From Yoonia sp. (GTDB lineage: Bacteria > Pseudomonadota > Alphaproteobacteria > Rhodobacterales > Rhodobacteraceae), in assembly GCF_018402175.1 (NCBI RefSeq), contig NZ_JAGYJK010000018.1, positions 372,001 through 436,000 on the forward strand: a DNA stretch of 64,000 bases, read 5' to 3'. Made by a program: the position numbers and the translations under genes. Shown here one piece after another: positions 1-8,871 of the stretch. The number at the start of each line of letters is the position of its first letter. Position 1 is the first letter of the stretch. The notes below the pieces were generated by a model. That model saw only the letters and a list, made by a program, of their open reading frames with translations, did not search any database and had not been told where the DNA came from.

Positions 1-485
1 ACAGACCCGATCTGCGCGGCGGCCGCATTCTCGTCATCGCCTGCAACGGCGGCGAATTCGCGGGTCAGGCGTTCAAGCGCGGCCTCGTAAAGCTGACGCT
101 CGGAATAGCTTTGCTCGCGCTGGTCGTCCTGACGATGCAGGTCGCGCACGACTTCGGCGATGGCGATCAGGTCACCTGAATTGATCTTTTGCTCGTATTC
201 CTGCGCCCGGCGGGACCACATGGCCTTTTTGACCTTGGCCTTGCCGCGCAGGGTTTTCAGCGCATGGTTGACCACGTCAGGCGTCGCCAACGCGCGCATA
301 CCCACATCGGTTGCCTTATGCGTCGGCACGCGCAGGGTCATCTTGTCCTTTTCAAAGGCGATCACGAACATTTCCAGCTCGAACCCGGCCACTTCCTGCG
401 TTTCAACAGAAACGATCTTGCCCACGCCATGCGCCGGATAGACGACAAACTGGTCGGGGCTGAATTCGCTTTTCTTCTTGGTCAT
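1..485 (-). CDS. carD: CarD/CdnL-family transcriptional regulator (3' end cut off)
   Basis: Translated from the ATG at 485 the protein begins MTKKKSEFSPDQFVVYPAHG, followed by GVGKIVSVETQEVAGFELEM, the N-terminal Tudor-like RNA-polymerase-binding domain of the CarD_CdnL_TRCF family. A basic helical C-terminal part follows (around RGKAKVKKAMWSRRAQEYE). CarD proteins bind the RNAP beta subunit and stabilise open complexes, notably at rRNA promoters. About 161 residues are visible; family members have about 170, so only a few residues lie outside the window. It runs in the same direction as fdxA with about 190 bases between, so a separate promoter is likely. Confidence 0.93.
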   Translation of the reverse strand, partial: MTKKKSEFSPDQFVVYPAHGVGKIVSVETQEVAGFELEMFVIAFEKDKMTLRVPTHKATDVGMRALATPDVVNHALKTLRGKAKVKKAMWSRRAQEYEQKINSGDLIAIAEVVRDLHRQDDQREQSYSERQLYEAALERLTREFAAVAGDDENAAAAQIGS

Positions 486-675
486 GATTGTCCTTTCATG
501 GCAATCCGGCAGGCCAGGCGACAAAAAACCGTCGGCAACAAGCGTCACCGGCGGGTTCAGACGTATGGGCGGGATCACATCATTCGCGTCATTGCGGGAA
601 TCATACCACAAAAACGCACCCTTCGGAAGCGTCCGCGCGCATGATGCCAAACGCATCTGAAATCAGGCGTTTGCC

Positions 676-1011
676 TTAGCCGCCTTCGCCGGGAGCTTCG
701 GAAAACAGGTCCAGCTTGCCGGGCTTGCCATCCATCTCTTCGGCGCTGGGCAGCGGGTCTTTCTTGGTGATGATGACCGGCCACATTTCCGAATATTTGC
801 GGTTGAACTCGACCCATTTTTCCATGTCGGGTTCGGTGTCGGGGCGGATCGCGTCGGCTGGGCATTCGGGTTCGCAGACGCCGCAGTCGATACATTCATC
901 GGGGTGGATCACCAGCATGTTCTCGCCCTCGTAGAAACAATCTACCGGACATACCTCGACACAGTCGGTGTATTTGCAGGCGATACAATTGTCATTGACG
1001 ATGTAGGTCAT
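676..1011 (-). CDS. fdxA: 7Fe (3Fe-4S/4Fe-4S) ferredoxin FdxA
   Basis: This is a 111-residue soluble electron carrier starting [20 protein letters not shown]. The cysteine pattern fits a seven-iron ferredoxin of the Azotobacter FdI type: C9, C17 and C50 for the [3Fe-4S] cluster, and C21, C40, C43 and C46 for the [4Fe-4S] cluster. A longer in-frame start at 1062 would add 17 residues with no family similarity, so I chose the ATG at 1011. It is adjacent to the S4 protein and Suv3-like helicase on the same strand, a common alphaproteobacterial arrangement. The redox partner cannot be told from the sequence. Confidence 0.95.
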   Translation of the reverse strand: MTYIVNDNCIACKYTDCVEVCPVDCFYEGENMLVIHPDECIDCGVCEPECPADAIRPDTEPDMEKWVEFNRKYSEMWPVIITKKDPLPSAEEMDGKPGKLDLFSEAPGEGG

Positions 1012-1058
1012 GGGGTCATCCGTAATTCTTTGCCGGTTTGCTAAATCGGATCGCGCGG

Positions 1059-1448
1059 TCATTCAAGCGTGAAAGGGTCATCCATCCCGCGCTGCGTCAT
1101 CATATCCCGCCGGTCCTTTTTGGTGGGGCGTCCCTTGCGGTCGCTGCCGGGGGTCTGGGGTACAGACACCGTCACCGGTGTCAGGTCTTCGTAAAGCGCC
1201 TGTGCCTCGGGCGCGGGGCCACGCCGTGTTCCGCAATCAAGGATCCGGATCACCCGCGCGACATCGGCCTGCACAAAGGTCAGCACATCGCCCGGCCCCA
1301 CGGCGCGGGCAGGTTTGCTGACCGGATTGCCACCCACCCGCACTTTGCCCCCTGTCACCACACCCGAGGCAATGCTGCGCGATTTGAAAAACCGCGCATG
1401 CCAGAGCCATTTGTCCAGCCGGATCGTGGGCCGCGGCGCGTCGGTCAA
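1059..1448 (-). CDS. S4-domain RNA-binding protein (Hsp15-like)
   Basis: The 129-residue protein opens with an S4 RNA-binding fold: [19 protein letters not shown], then [19 protein letters not shown]. This matches heat-shock protein 15 (HslR), which in E. coli binds 50S subunits carrying stalled nascent chains. The only plausible start is a TTG at 1448 whose last bases overlap the TGA of the upstream helicase gene, so translation is probably coupled. There is no later in-frame ATG before the S4 domain. The basic C-terminal tail ([13 protein letters not shown]) suggests RNA contact. Whether it is heat-induced is not visible. Confidence 0.88.
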   Translation of the reverse strand: MTDAPRPTIRLDKWLWHARFFKSRSIASGVVTGGKVRVGGNPVSKPARAVGPGDVLTFVQADVARVIRILDCGTRRGPAPEAQALYEDLTPVTVSVPQTPGSDRKGRPTKKDRRDMMTQRGMDDPFTLE

Positions 1449-4207
1449 GCCTTTTTGAACCCCGCCAAGGCCGCCGCAAACGGATTATCGGGATCAATCG
1501 GTTTTTCATAGCGCGGCTTAGCCTGATAGCTGTCAGGCTTGGTCGCCTGTGCTGCCGGTTTGCCTTTGGGCTTGCCCTTGGGTTTTGGATTGCCGCGCGG
1601 GCGGTCACCACCCGTGGGGCGTGCCGGGCGCACAGCCCGTCCGCCCCATGTGAAGGTATAGAACACCTCCATCTCGGGTGCATCGGGGGTTTCGACGGAT
1701 GCATCGGCCAGCGTTCCCTGCGGCGTGGCGGCAGGCACATCTGACGGTGACGTCGCTGCGTCGTCGGGTTGATCCGGTGTTTCAACAGCACTCTCGACAG
1801 CTACTTCGCCCGCCACATCGGGGCGCGCTGGCTTGACCTTGGCCCGTTCGGCCTTTTCGGCCTTATAGCCCAGTCCGGCCATCAGATCGGCGAACTGGTC
1901 CAGCGTCATGCCGGTGATCGACAGCATGTCGGGGTTCGCCTCGAACCCAGCCCGGCTGTCCTTGTCGCGCAGCATATCGGCCAGCCGTTCCAGCATGTCG
2001 ATCCGGATCGCACGTTCGCCCGCGGCGCGGTAACCGGCCATCGCGTAATAGCCGGGCACGGCATCCTTTGCGGCTGGCACCGTGACCAGACCGGGAGGCG
2101 GGCTTTGCGGGAATTCCTGCAGATCGCGGGCCAGCGACCACAGCACAAGGCGCAGGCGGGTCGGCGCGGGTTTCAGCAGCAGGGGCTGGAAAATCGTGAA
2201 CTGGCCAAAGCGCACGCCGTGCTTACGCAACGCAGACCGCGCGTCCTGATCCAGCGCCTTGACCTCGTCAGCGATATCGCCACGCGGGATGATGCCAAAA
2301 TGTTCGGCCATGCGGTAGGCGAACCCCTTGGCGGCCCCTGTCAGGATATCGTCATTTTTCAACGCCAGCAGCGGTTCGAACCCTGCCGCGATCTTGCGGT
2401 CGATGAAATGCTGCAACCGGCGCTGGACCTTGGCCGTCACATCGGGGCCTGCCTCGTCATCGACGAAAACAGCCACACCGGGTTTCAGCGGGTCGGACCC
2501 TGCCACCAGCTTGCCCACGGCCTGATCGCCCCACATGAGGCCACCCTGTTCGGTGAAATCAATCTCGGTATCGGGCGCGTTATAGAACCGATCCGCGCGC
2601 AGATGCAGATGCGGCGCAATCGCCTGCTGGGACGCCTGCCGCAAGGTTTTCGCCTCGTCGGGGCTGCCCGCCTTGTCCATGCGGAAACGGAACCCTTCCA
2701 GACGACCGACAAATTCGCCCTCGACGGTCACTTCGCCTTTTTCATTCACCTCGGCCAACAGGCTCTCCTTTTGTTTGAGCCGGCGAAGCAGGATGCTGGT
2801 CCGCCGGTCCACAAATCTTTGCGTCAATGCGCCATGCAGCGCATCCGATAACCGGTCTTCTACAGCGCGGGTTTCATCGCGCCAATGAGAATCGTCAACA
2901 AGCCAACCTTTGCGTTGGGCCACATAGGTCCAAGTACGGATATAGGCCAGCCGTTTGGACAAAGTATCAATGTCCCCGTCGGTGCGGTCAATCCGGCGGA
3001 CCTGCAAGGCGAACCAATTGGCTGACACATGCCCAAGCTGGTGCAGATCATTATAAATCTGCGTCAGCAATCCGGCATGTTCGCCCGCCGAAATACCCCG
3101 GAAATCGGGGATGCGGCAGACATCCCACAGCAGTTTCACCGATGGCCCGTCGGTGGCGCGCGCCGCGACCTCTGCATCCTGTGCCAAGGTTTTCAGCGCG
3201 GCCAGATCATCGCTTTCGCGCACGCGGGTCAGCCATGGATCGTCGGTGCGGTCTTCAAGTGATCCAATCAACCGCTTGACCGATCCGAACTGCAACCGGC
3301 TGTTGCGCCATTGCAATTTGGCGACAGGGCGGAACTGGTGGTTGCAGATCGCCTCGGCCACGGCGTCGTCCAGCGGCGGGGCTTCGCCTGTCACGCCGAA
3401 CGTGCCGTTCTCGATATGCCGCCCCGCGCGGCCCGCGATCTGCGCCAGCTCCTGCGGTTCCAGATGCCGCATCCGGCGGCCATCATATTTGGTCAGCGAT
3501 GAAAACGCGACATGGCTGATATCAAGGTTCAGCCCCATCCCGATGGCATCGGTGGCCACCAGAAAATCAACATCGCCGTTCTGGTACATCTCGACCTGCG
3601 CATTGCGGGTGCGGGGCGACAGCGCGCCCATGACGACAGCGGCGCCCCCCTTGGTGCGGCGCAACAATTCGGCGATGGCATAGACGTTATCGACCGAAAA
3701 CCCCACGATGGCGGACCTTGCGGGCATCCGGCTGATCTTTTTCGATCCCGTATAGGTCAGTTCCGACATGCGGTCGCGGACCATGAACTGCGCACCCGGC
3801 ACAAGCGCCGCAATCGCGCCGCGCATGGTTTCGGCCCCCAGAAACAGGGTCTCATGCAAGCCGCGCGCATGCAGCAGCCTGTCGGTAAAGATATGGCCGC
3901 GTTCGGGATCGGCACAAAGCTGGATTTCATCGACAGCCAGAAAATCACAGCCCATGCCATCGGGCATCGCCTCGACTGTGCAAACCCAAAAGGCGGCGCG
4001 CGGCGGCACGATCCGTTCCTCGCCAGTGACCAATGCCACGACCCCCGGCCCCTTGATCGCGACGATACGGTCATAAACCTCGCGCGCGAGCAGACGCAGC
4101 GGCAGGCCGATCACGCCAGTGCGATACGACAGCATCCGCTGGATCGCGTAATGGGTCTTGCCGGTATTGGTCGGCCCGAGAACGGCCGTGATCCGGGAAC
4201 CTTGCAT
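1445..4207 (-). CDS. Suv3-like DEXH-type RNA helicase
   Basis: A 920-residue superfamily 2 helicase. The Walker A motif GPTNTGKT lies at residues 11-18, and the Walker B variant is DEIQ (in LAVDEIQLCADPERG), the form typical of mitochondrial Suv3. The helicase C domain has ATDAIGMGLNLDI and QIAGRAGRHIENG. The long C-terminal half is followed by an acidic and Ala/Pro-rich linker, then a Lys/Pro/Gly-rich tail (near KPKGKPKGKPAAQ), probably disordered and RNA-binding. Suv3 in mitochondria works with a 3'-5' exoribonuclease or PNPase in RNA turnover; the bacterial role is inferred. It overlaps the S4 gene by 4 bases. Confidence 0.9.
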   Translation of the reverse strand: MQGSRITAVLGPTNTGKTHYAIQRMLSYRTGVIGLPLRLLAREVYDRIVAIKGPGVVALVTGEERIVPPRAAFWVCTVEAMPDGMGCDFLAVDEIQLCADPERGHIFTDRLLHARGLHETLFLGAETMRGAIAALVPGAQFMVRDRMSELTYTGSKKISRMPARSAIVGFSVDNVYAIAELLRRTKGGAAVVMGALSPRTRNAQVEMYQNGDVDFLVATDAIGMGLNLDISHVAFSSLTKYDGRRMRHLEPQELAQIAGRAGRHIENGTFGVTGEAPPLDDAVAEAICNHQFRPVAKLQWRNSRLQFGSVKRLIGSLEDRTDDPWLTRVRESDDLAALKTLAQDAEVAARATDGPSVKLLWDVCRIPDFRGISAGEHAGLLTQIYNDLHQLGHVSANWFALQVRRIDRTDGDIDTLSKRLAYIRTWTYVAQRKGWLVDDSHWRDETRAVEDRLSDALHGALTQRFVDRRTSILLRRLKQKESLLAEVNEKGEVTVEGEFVGRLEGFRFRMDKAGSPDEAKTLRQASQQAIAPHLHLRADRFYNAPDTEIDFTEQGGLMWGDQAVGKLVAGSDPLKPGVAVFVDDEAGPDVTAKVQRRLQHFIDRKIAAGFEPLLALKNDDILTGAAKGFAYRMAEHFGIIPRGDIADEVKALDQDARSALRKHGVRFGQFTIFQPLLLKPAPTRLRLVLWSLARDLQEFPQSPPPGLVTVPAAKDAVPGYYAMAGYRAAGERAIRIDMLERLADMLRDKDSRAGFEANPDMLSITGMTLDQFADLMAGLGYKAEKAERAKVKPARPDVAGEVAVESAVETPDQPDDAATSPSDVPAATPQGTLADASVETPDAPEMEVFYTFTWGGRAVRPARPTGGDRPRGNPKPKGKPKGKPAAQATKPDSYQAKPRYEKPIDPDNPFAAALAGFKKA

Positions 4208-4232
4208 TTTCGTCCCCGTCAGGGCCGGCCGG

Positions 4233-4793
4233 TCAGATCGCCTGGCCGTCCAGCTGTTGGTGCAAACGCGCGCGGTCTTCGCGGGCCTGCATTGAATATG
4301 GCACGATCTGAAGGATCATGTCGTAAAGTTCAAGTGCCGCTTCGGGGCGGCCGGTTTCTTCCATCATCACCGCCAGCCCGCGCATCGCCTCGAAATGGCG
4401 CGGATTGCGGGTCAGCACCTCTTCAAGGTCGGCCATGGCGGGGCCGATTTCATCGAGCAGATAAAATGACGTGGCGCGCAGGAAATAGCCTTCGGCGAAA
4501 TCGGGGGCATGATCGACCAGCGCCGAAAAATGATCAAGCGCGACATCGGGTTCGCCATCATCCAGCGCATCCTGTCCGCGCCGCAAAAGCAGATCGATAG
4601 AGGCCGACCCGCTCTTGCCCCATTCCGCGATGATCTGCTGTTCGATGCGCAAGGACCCGTCTTCATCACTCTGTGACAATTCCGCGAAAAGCTGGTCCAG
4701 CCTTTCGGTTTGTGCGACCACGGGCAGCGAAACGCCAAGGGCCAGCACAACTGCCGCAACGATACATTTGAAGCCAAGACGATCTGCCATCAT
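4233..4793 (-). CDS. Exported tetratricopeptide-repeat protein
   Basis: About 186 residues. An N-terminal signal peptide (FKCIVAAVVLALGVSLPVVA, cleaved near AQT) is followed by three or so TPR units: the stretches GQDALDDGEPDVALDHFSAL, AEGYFLRATSFYLLDEIG and MRGLAVMMEETGRPEAALEL. It is therefore probably periplasmic and mediates protein-protein contacts. I chose the first ATG of a tandem ATG-ATG at 4793; a TTG at 4802 would also be in frame. It is 25 bases upstream of the Suv3-like helicase on the same strand. No specific partner is apparent. Confidence 0.8.
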   Translation of the reverse strand: MMADRLGFKCIVAAVVLALGVSLPVVAQTERLDQLFAELSQSDEDGSLRIEQQIIAEWGKSGSASIDLLLRRGQDALDDGEPDVALDHFSALVDHAPDFAEGYFLRATSFYLLDEIGPAMADLEEVLTRNPRHFEAMRGLAVMMEETGRPEAALELYDMILQIVPYSMQAREDRARLHQQLDGQAI

Positions 4794-4868
4794 ACACAGC
4801 AATGTAGCGCATCACGCGGCGGACGCCAGAGCCATGCCACCGCAATTCATCACGAAAGGATCAAAATC

Positions 4869-5159
4869 ATGAGCGATGTCATCAACGAAGCCGTCACCCA
4901 GCTGAACGCCAAGATGGGCGGCAACGGGTTCGACGGGACCGCCAAATTCGTCATCGAAGACGAAGGCGCGATCATCATCGACCAGACCGGCGCACGCGCC
5001 GCCGATGACGACGCCGATGTCACGCTGACCGCCAGTGCGGATGTGTTCAAGGCGATCCTTGACAATGAATTGAACCCGACAACTGCCTTCATGACCGGCA
5101 AGCTCAGCGTGGACGGCGATATGGGCGCTGCGATGAAACTGACCAGCGTGCTTGGCTGA
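4869..5159 (+). CDS. SCP2 sterol-binding-domain protein
   Basis: A 96-residue single-domain protein, MSDVINEAVTQLNAKMGG..., with the SCP2 pattern GTAKFVIEDEGAIIIDQTG and ADVTLTASADVFKAILDNEL followed by MTGKLSVDGDMGAAMKL. Such small SCP2-like proteins have a hydrophobic tunnel that binds lipids or acyl groups. The start is supported by an AAGGA Shine-Dalgarno sequence just upstream; the upstream in-frame extension is not family-like. The TGA overlaps the ATG of the next gene (TGATG), a lysophospholipase-like hydrolase, suggesting a linked role in lipid metabolism (inference). Confidence 0.9.
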   Translation: MSDVINEAVTQLNAKMGGNGFDGTAKFVIEDEGAIIIDQTGARAADDDADVTLTASADVFKAILDNELNPTTAFMTGKLSVDGDMGAAMKLTSVLG

Positions 5160-6097
5160 TGGCACCCGCGGCCCCGTTTTTCGATGATGTCGCAAACGGC
5201 CCGGCGGGCGGGGCCGCACATTGGCTGACGACCCGCGACAATAGGCGCCTCCGCGCCGGTCACTGGCCGGGGGACGGTGCCAAAGGCACCGTGCTGATCT
5301 TTCCCGGCCGCACCGAATATATCGAAAAATACGGGATCACGGCACAGGCGCTCACGGCGGAAGGCTATAGCGTGCTGGCGGTGGACTGGCGCGGCCAGGG
5401 GCTGGCGGACCGGCTGATCAGCGATCCGAACCTCGGCCATATCGGCGATTTCACGGATTATCAGCACGATGTGGCGGCTGTGCTGGCCCATGCCATGGTG
5501 CTGGGCCTGCCACGCCCCTATTTCCTGATCGCCCATTCCATGGGGGGCTGCATCGGCCTGCGGTCGCTGATGAACGGCCTCGATGTCAAGGCTGTGATGT
5601 TTTCCACGCCAATGTGGGGCATCCAGATGCCCCCTGCCACACGCGCCTTTGCCTGGAGCCTGACAACGCTCAGCCTGTCATTCAAATTTGACGAAAAACT
5701 GGTCCCCGGCCAATCCGCCACCAGCTATCCTTTGATCCAGCCCTTCGCGGGGAATATGCTGACCGATGATCCCGAAATCTACGCCGCCTTGCGCGGCCAG
5801 ATCACGGCGCATCCCGCCCTCAGCCTCGGCGGGCCGACCCTGCGCTGGCTGAACAGATCGCTGCACGAAATGCGCGCCCTCGCGCGCCTGCCCGCCCCCG
5901 CGATCCCCTGCATCACCTTTCTGGGCAGCGGGGAATCCATCGTGGACCCTGCCGCAATCCGTACCCGCATGGCGCGCTGGCCAGGCGGCGTGCTGCATGA
6001 AATCAAAGGCGGCTTGCACGAAATGCTGATGGACAAACCCGAAATGCGCGACAGCGTCACCGCCAAAACCATCGCCCATTTCGACGCGCACCGCTGA
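5159..6097 (+). CDS. Alpha/beta hydrolase, lysophospholipase-like (PldB family)
   Basis: A 312-residue alpha/beta hydrolase. The oxyanion region is GTVLIFPGRTEYIEKYG and the nucleophile elbow is AHSMGG (serine within HSMGG). DWRGQGLADR is typical of the Hydrolase_4/lysophospholipase L2 family. The catalytic acid is probably in SGESIVDPAAI and the histidine in GGLHEML near the C terminus. No signal peptide is evident. It is translationally coupled to the SCP2-like gene (one-base TGATG overlap). The substrate is inferred to be a lysophospholipid or monoglyceride. Confidence 0.88.
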   Translation: MAPAAPFFDDVANGPAGGAAHWLTTRDNRRLRAGHWPGDGAKGTVLIFPGRTEYIEKYGITAQALTAEGYSVLAVDWRGQGLADRLISDPNLGHIGDFTDYQHDVAAVLAHAMVLGLPRPYFLIAHSMGGCIGLRSLMNGLDVKAVMFSTPMWGIQMPPATRAFAWSLTTLSLSFKFDEKLVPGQSATSYPLIQPFAGNMLTDDPEIYAALRGQITAHPALSLGGPTLRWLNRSLHEMRALARLPAPAIPCITFLGSGESIVDPAAIRTRMARWPGGVLHEIKGGLHEMLMDKPEMRDSVTAKTIAHFDAHR

Positions 6098-6112
6098 CGG
6101 CACAATCCCCAT

Positions 6113-6145
6113 CTTCTTATTTCCCAAAATACTCCCGCCGGAGGC
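6113..6145 (-). repeat. Dispersed 3'-end element (GCCTCCGGCGGGAGTATTTT type)
   Basis: Read on the minus strand this is GCCTCCGGCGGGAGTATTTT followed by GGGAAATAAGAAG, matching the elements at about 10682, 23214 and 42631. The hairpin is weak here (GCC-TCC-GGC). Both flanking genes are on the plus strand, so this copy does not sit as a terminator for either. Confidence 0.6.
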
Positions 6146-6211
6146 TCAGGTCTCTCATCCGCCACGCAGGCCCGCCATTGGCAGACCGGTCACAAACCCT
6201 ATCTATGCACA

Positions 6212-7222
6212 ATGGCGGATGTGCTGACCTTCACCGACCGCGGGATCTATTGCCCCGCGGGCGATTTCTACATCGACCCTTGGCGCCCCGTGCCACGGGC
6301 GCTGATCACCCATGCGCATAGCGATCACGCGCGCTGGGGGATGGACAGCTATCTCGCGACCCCCAGCACCGCCGCCGTGATGCGGCACCGGCTGGGCGAT
6401 ATCAATGTCCAGACCATCCCCTATGAAACCGCGCAGCAGATCGGGGATGCGACCGTCTCGTTCCACCCCGCAGGCCATGTGCCGGGATCGGCGCAGATCA
6501 GGGTGGCGGTCAAAGGGCAGGTCTGGGTCGTCTCGGGCGATTACAAGACCGTGGATGACGGGCTGTCGGAACCTTTCGCCCCCGTCCCCTGCCATGCGTT
6601 CATCAGCGAATGCACCTTCGGGCTGCCGGTTTTCAACTGGACCCCGCAGGATGTACTGCAGGGCCAGATCAACCGTTGGTGGGCCGAAAGTGCCGCCGCA
6701 GGCAAGACCGCGATCCTTGGGGCCTACGCCTTGGGCAAGGCGCAAAGGCTCTTGCGCCTGCTTGACCCCGATATCGGGCCGATCCTGACGCATGGGGCGG
6801 TGGAAAACACCAATGAGGTGCTGCGCGGCATCGGCATCGCGCTGCCCGCCACCACCCGCGTCGATGCCGCCATGACCGGCAAAACCCACCCCGGCGCTTT
6901 GGTGCTGGCCACGCCAAGCGCGCTTGGCACGCCTTGGGCGCGCAGGTTCGGGCCGTCCTCGACCGCCTTTGCCAGCGGCTGGATGGCCCTGCGCGGCGTG
7001 CGGCGCAGGCGGGCGGCGGACCGGGGGTTTATCGTATCAGACCATGCCGATTGGGCCGGGCTGAACGCGGCGATCACCGCGACGGGGGCAGAAAAGATAT
7101 TCGTCACCCATGGCTACACCACCGCCTTTCAGCAATGGCTGCGCGATCAGGGCCATGACGCCCATACCGTCAGCACGGATTATCAGGGCGAAGGGTTCGA
7201 CAGCGGCGAGGATGCGGCATGA
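6212..7222 (+). CDS. Ligase-associated DNA exonuclease (MBL fold)
   Basis: A 336-residue metallo-beta-lactamase/beta-CASP protein resembling SNM1/CPSF exonucleases. The metal-binding motif is ITHAHSDHARWG near residue 33, with FHPAGHVPGSAQIRV, VSGDYKTVDDG and a late SDHADW histidine/aspartate. This family is named for its fixed linkage to an ATP-dependent DNA ligase, and here the TGA overlaps the start of that ligase gene (ATGA). In other bacteria the pair often belongs to a four-gene repair cassette. The role in nucleolytic end-processing before ligation is inferred. Confidence 0.93.
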   Translation: MADVLTFTDRGIYCPAGDFYIDPWRPVPRALITHAHSDHARWGMDSYLATPSTAAVMRHRLGDINVQTIPYETAQQIGDATVSFHPAGHVPGSAQIRVAVKGQVWVVSGDYKTVDDGLSEPFAPVPCHAFISECTFGLPVFNWTPQDVLQGQINRWWAESAAAGKTAILGAYALGKAQRLLRLLDPDIGPILTHGAVENTNEVLRGIGIALPATTRVDAAMTGKTHPGALVLATPSALGTPWARRFGPSSTAFASGWMALRGVRRRRAADRGFIVSDHADWAGLNAAITATGAEKIFVTHGYTTAFQQWLRDQGHDAHTVSTDYQGEGFDSGEDAA

Positions 7223-8808
7223 AAGCCTTTGCCGCCCTGTTCGCGCAACTCGACGAAAGCACCAAGACCAGCGTCAAGGTCGCGGCGCTGGCCGAATATT
7301 TCCGCACTGCGCCTGACAGCGACAAACTCTGGACCACCGCCCTGTTCACGGGACGCAGACCGAAACGGGTGATCACGGCCGCCAAATTGCGCCTCTGGGC
7401 GGCAGAGGTGGCAGGCCTGCCCGACTGGCTGTTCGAGGAAAGCTATAGCATCGTGGGCGATCTGGCCGAGACCATCGCACTCGTGCTGCCACCGCCGTGT
7501 GCGACCAGCGACGAAAGCCTGACCGACTGGATCATACATCTGCGCGCCTTGGGCATGCAGGATGATGACGCGCGCAAGGCCGGCATCATCGCCGCATGGG
7601 ACCGGCTGCCGCCTGCGGAACGGTTCCTGTTTACCAAGCTCTTGACGGGCGGTTTGCGCATCGGGGTCAGCGCGAAACTGATGACCCGCGCGCTGGCACA
7701 GGCGACAGGCCAGCCGGAACCGGAGCTGACCCATAAACTGATGGGCAACTGGACGCCCGACAATGTCACATGGGCCAGCCTGATCGAGGCGGATGATCCG
7801 GGTACCGACGCGTCGCGCCCTTATCCGTTCTATCTGGCTTACGGCTTGGAAGATCTGGCCGCCCTTGGCCCGCCTGCCGATTGGTCGGCGGAACGCAAAT
7901 GGGACGGGATCAGGGGGCAGTTCATCCTGCGCGGGGGCAGCCATTACCTGTGGTCACGCGGCGAAGACCTGATGACCGACCGCTTTCCCGAACTCATGCA
8001 ATTGTGCGACGCCCTGCCCGACGGCACCGTGATCGATGGCGAGGTGCTGGCCTTTGCGGGTGATGCCCCCCTGCCCTTTGCCGCCTTGCAAAAACGCCTC
8101 GGGCGGAAAACAGTGCCGCGCAAACTGCTGGCCGAGGCCCCCGTGATCCTGATGGCCTATGACCTTTTAGAACACGATGGGCGCGACATCCGTCGCCTGC
8201 CCTTTGCAGACAGACGCGCGGCCTTGGCGGGGCTCGTTGCGCGGGTGTCCACCCGCGCGCCCCTGCGGTTGTCACCGCAGGTGACATTCAGCACCTGGGA
8301 CGATCTGGCCGCCGCACGCAGCCAGTCGCGGGATGTGGGGGCCGAAGGGCTGATGCTCAAACGCCACGACAGCCCCTATCTGGCCGGGCGCAAGAAAGGC
8401 GATTGGTGGAAATGGAAGGTCGATCCGCTGACGATCGATGCGGTGATGATCTATGCGCAATCGGGCAGCGGGCGGCGGGCGAACCTGTTCACCGATTACA
8501 CATTCGCGGTGCGCGACGGGGACGGATTGGTGCCCTTCACCAAAGCCTATTCCGGCCTGACCGATGCCGAATTCCGCCAGATCACCGCCTGGGTGCGCAA
8601 GAACACATTGCAAAAATTCGGCCCCGTCCGGCAGGTGCAGCCCGTGCATGTGTTCGAGATCGCCTTTGAAGGGATCAACGCAAGCCCGCGGCACAAGTCA
8701 GGTGTTGCCTTGCGGTTTCCGCGGATGCTGCGCTGGCGGCAGGACAAACCCGTGGCCGAGGCCAATACGCTCGACGATCTGCGCGAAATGCTGCGGCTTT
8801 ACGGCTGA
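7219..8808 (+). CDS. ATP-dependent DNA ligase
   Basis: A 529-residue ligase of the archaeal/LigB-C type, separate from the NAD-dependent LigA. An N-terminal DNA-binding domain (about residues 1-200) precedes the adenylation motif ERKWDGIRGQ, whose lysine forms the enzyme-AMP adduct. Further nucleotidyltransferase motifs follow: DGEVLAF, EGLMLKRHDSPY and KWKVDPLTIDAVM, then an OB-fold C-terminal domain. It seals nicks in DNA repair. The ATG overlaps the stop of the exonuclease gene by 4 bases, so both are almost certainly co-translated. Neither an Lhr-type helicase nor the PdeM endonuclease that often accompany the pair lies next to it. Confidence 0.93.
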   Translation: MKAFAALFAQLDESTKTSVKVAALAEYFRTAPDSDKLWTTALFTGRRPKRVITAAKLRLWAAEVAGLPDWLFEESYSIVGDLAETIALVLPPPCATSDESLTDWIIHLRALGMQDDDARKAGIIAAWDRLPPAERFLFTKLLTGGLRIGVSAKLMTRALAQATGQPEPELTHKLMGNWTPDNVTWASLIEADDPGTDASRPYPFYLAYGLEDLAALGPPADWSAERKWDGIRGQFILRGGSHYLWSRGEDLMTDRFPELMQLCDALPDGTVIDGEVLAFAGDAPLPFAALQKRLGRKTVPRKLLAEAPVILMAYDLLEHDGRDIRRLPFADRRAALAGLVARVSTRAPLRLSPQVTFSTWDDLAAARSQSRDVGAEGLMLKRHDSPYLAGRKKGDWWKWKVDPLTIDAVMIYAQSGSGRRANLFTDYTFAVRDGDGLVPFTKAYSGLTDAEFRQITAWVRKNTLQKFGPVRQVQPVHVFEIAFEGINASPRHKSGVALRFPRMLRWRQDKPVAEANTLDDLREMLRLYG

Positions 8809-8871
8809 TAGGGTTCCCTGCGCCAGTGCGACACCCTAAGTAGTGGATCAAACAGCAATGAAAGCCGCCCC

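Noticed and set aside
1769-2851. Long plus-strand open frame of 360 codons
   Set aside because: It lies entirely opposite the Suv3-like helicase gene and reads as a His/Gln/Arg-rich shadow typical of GC-rich DNA.
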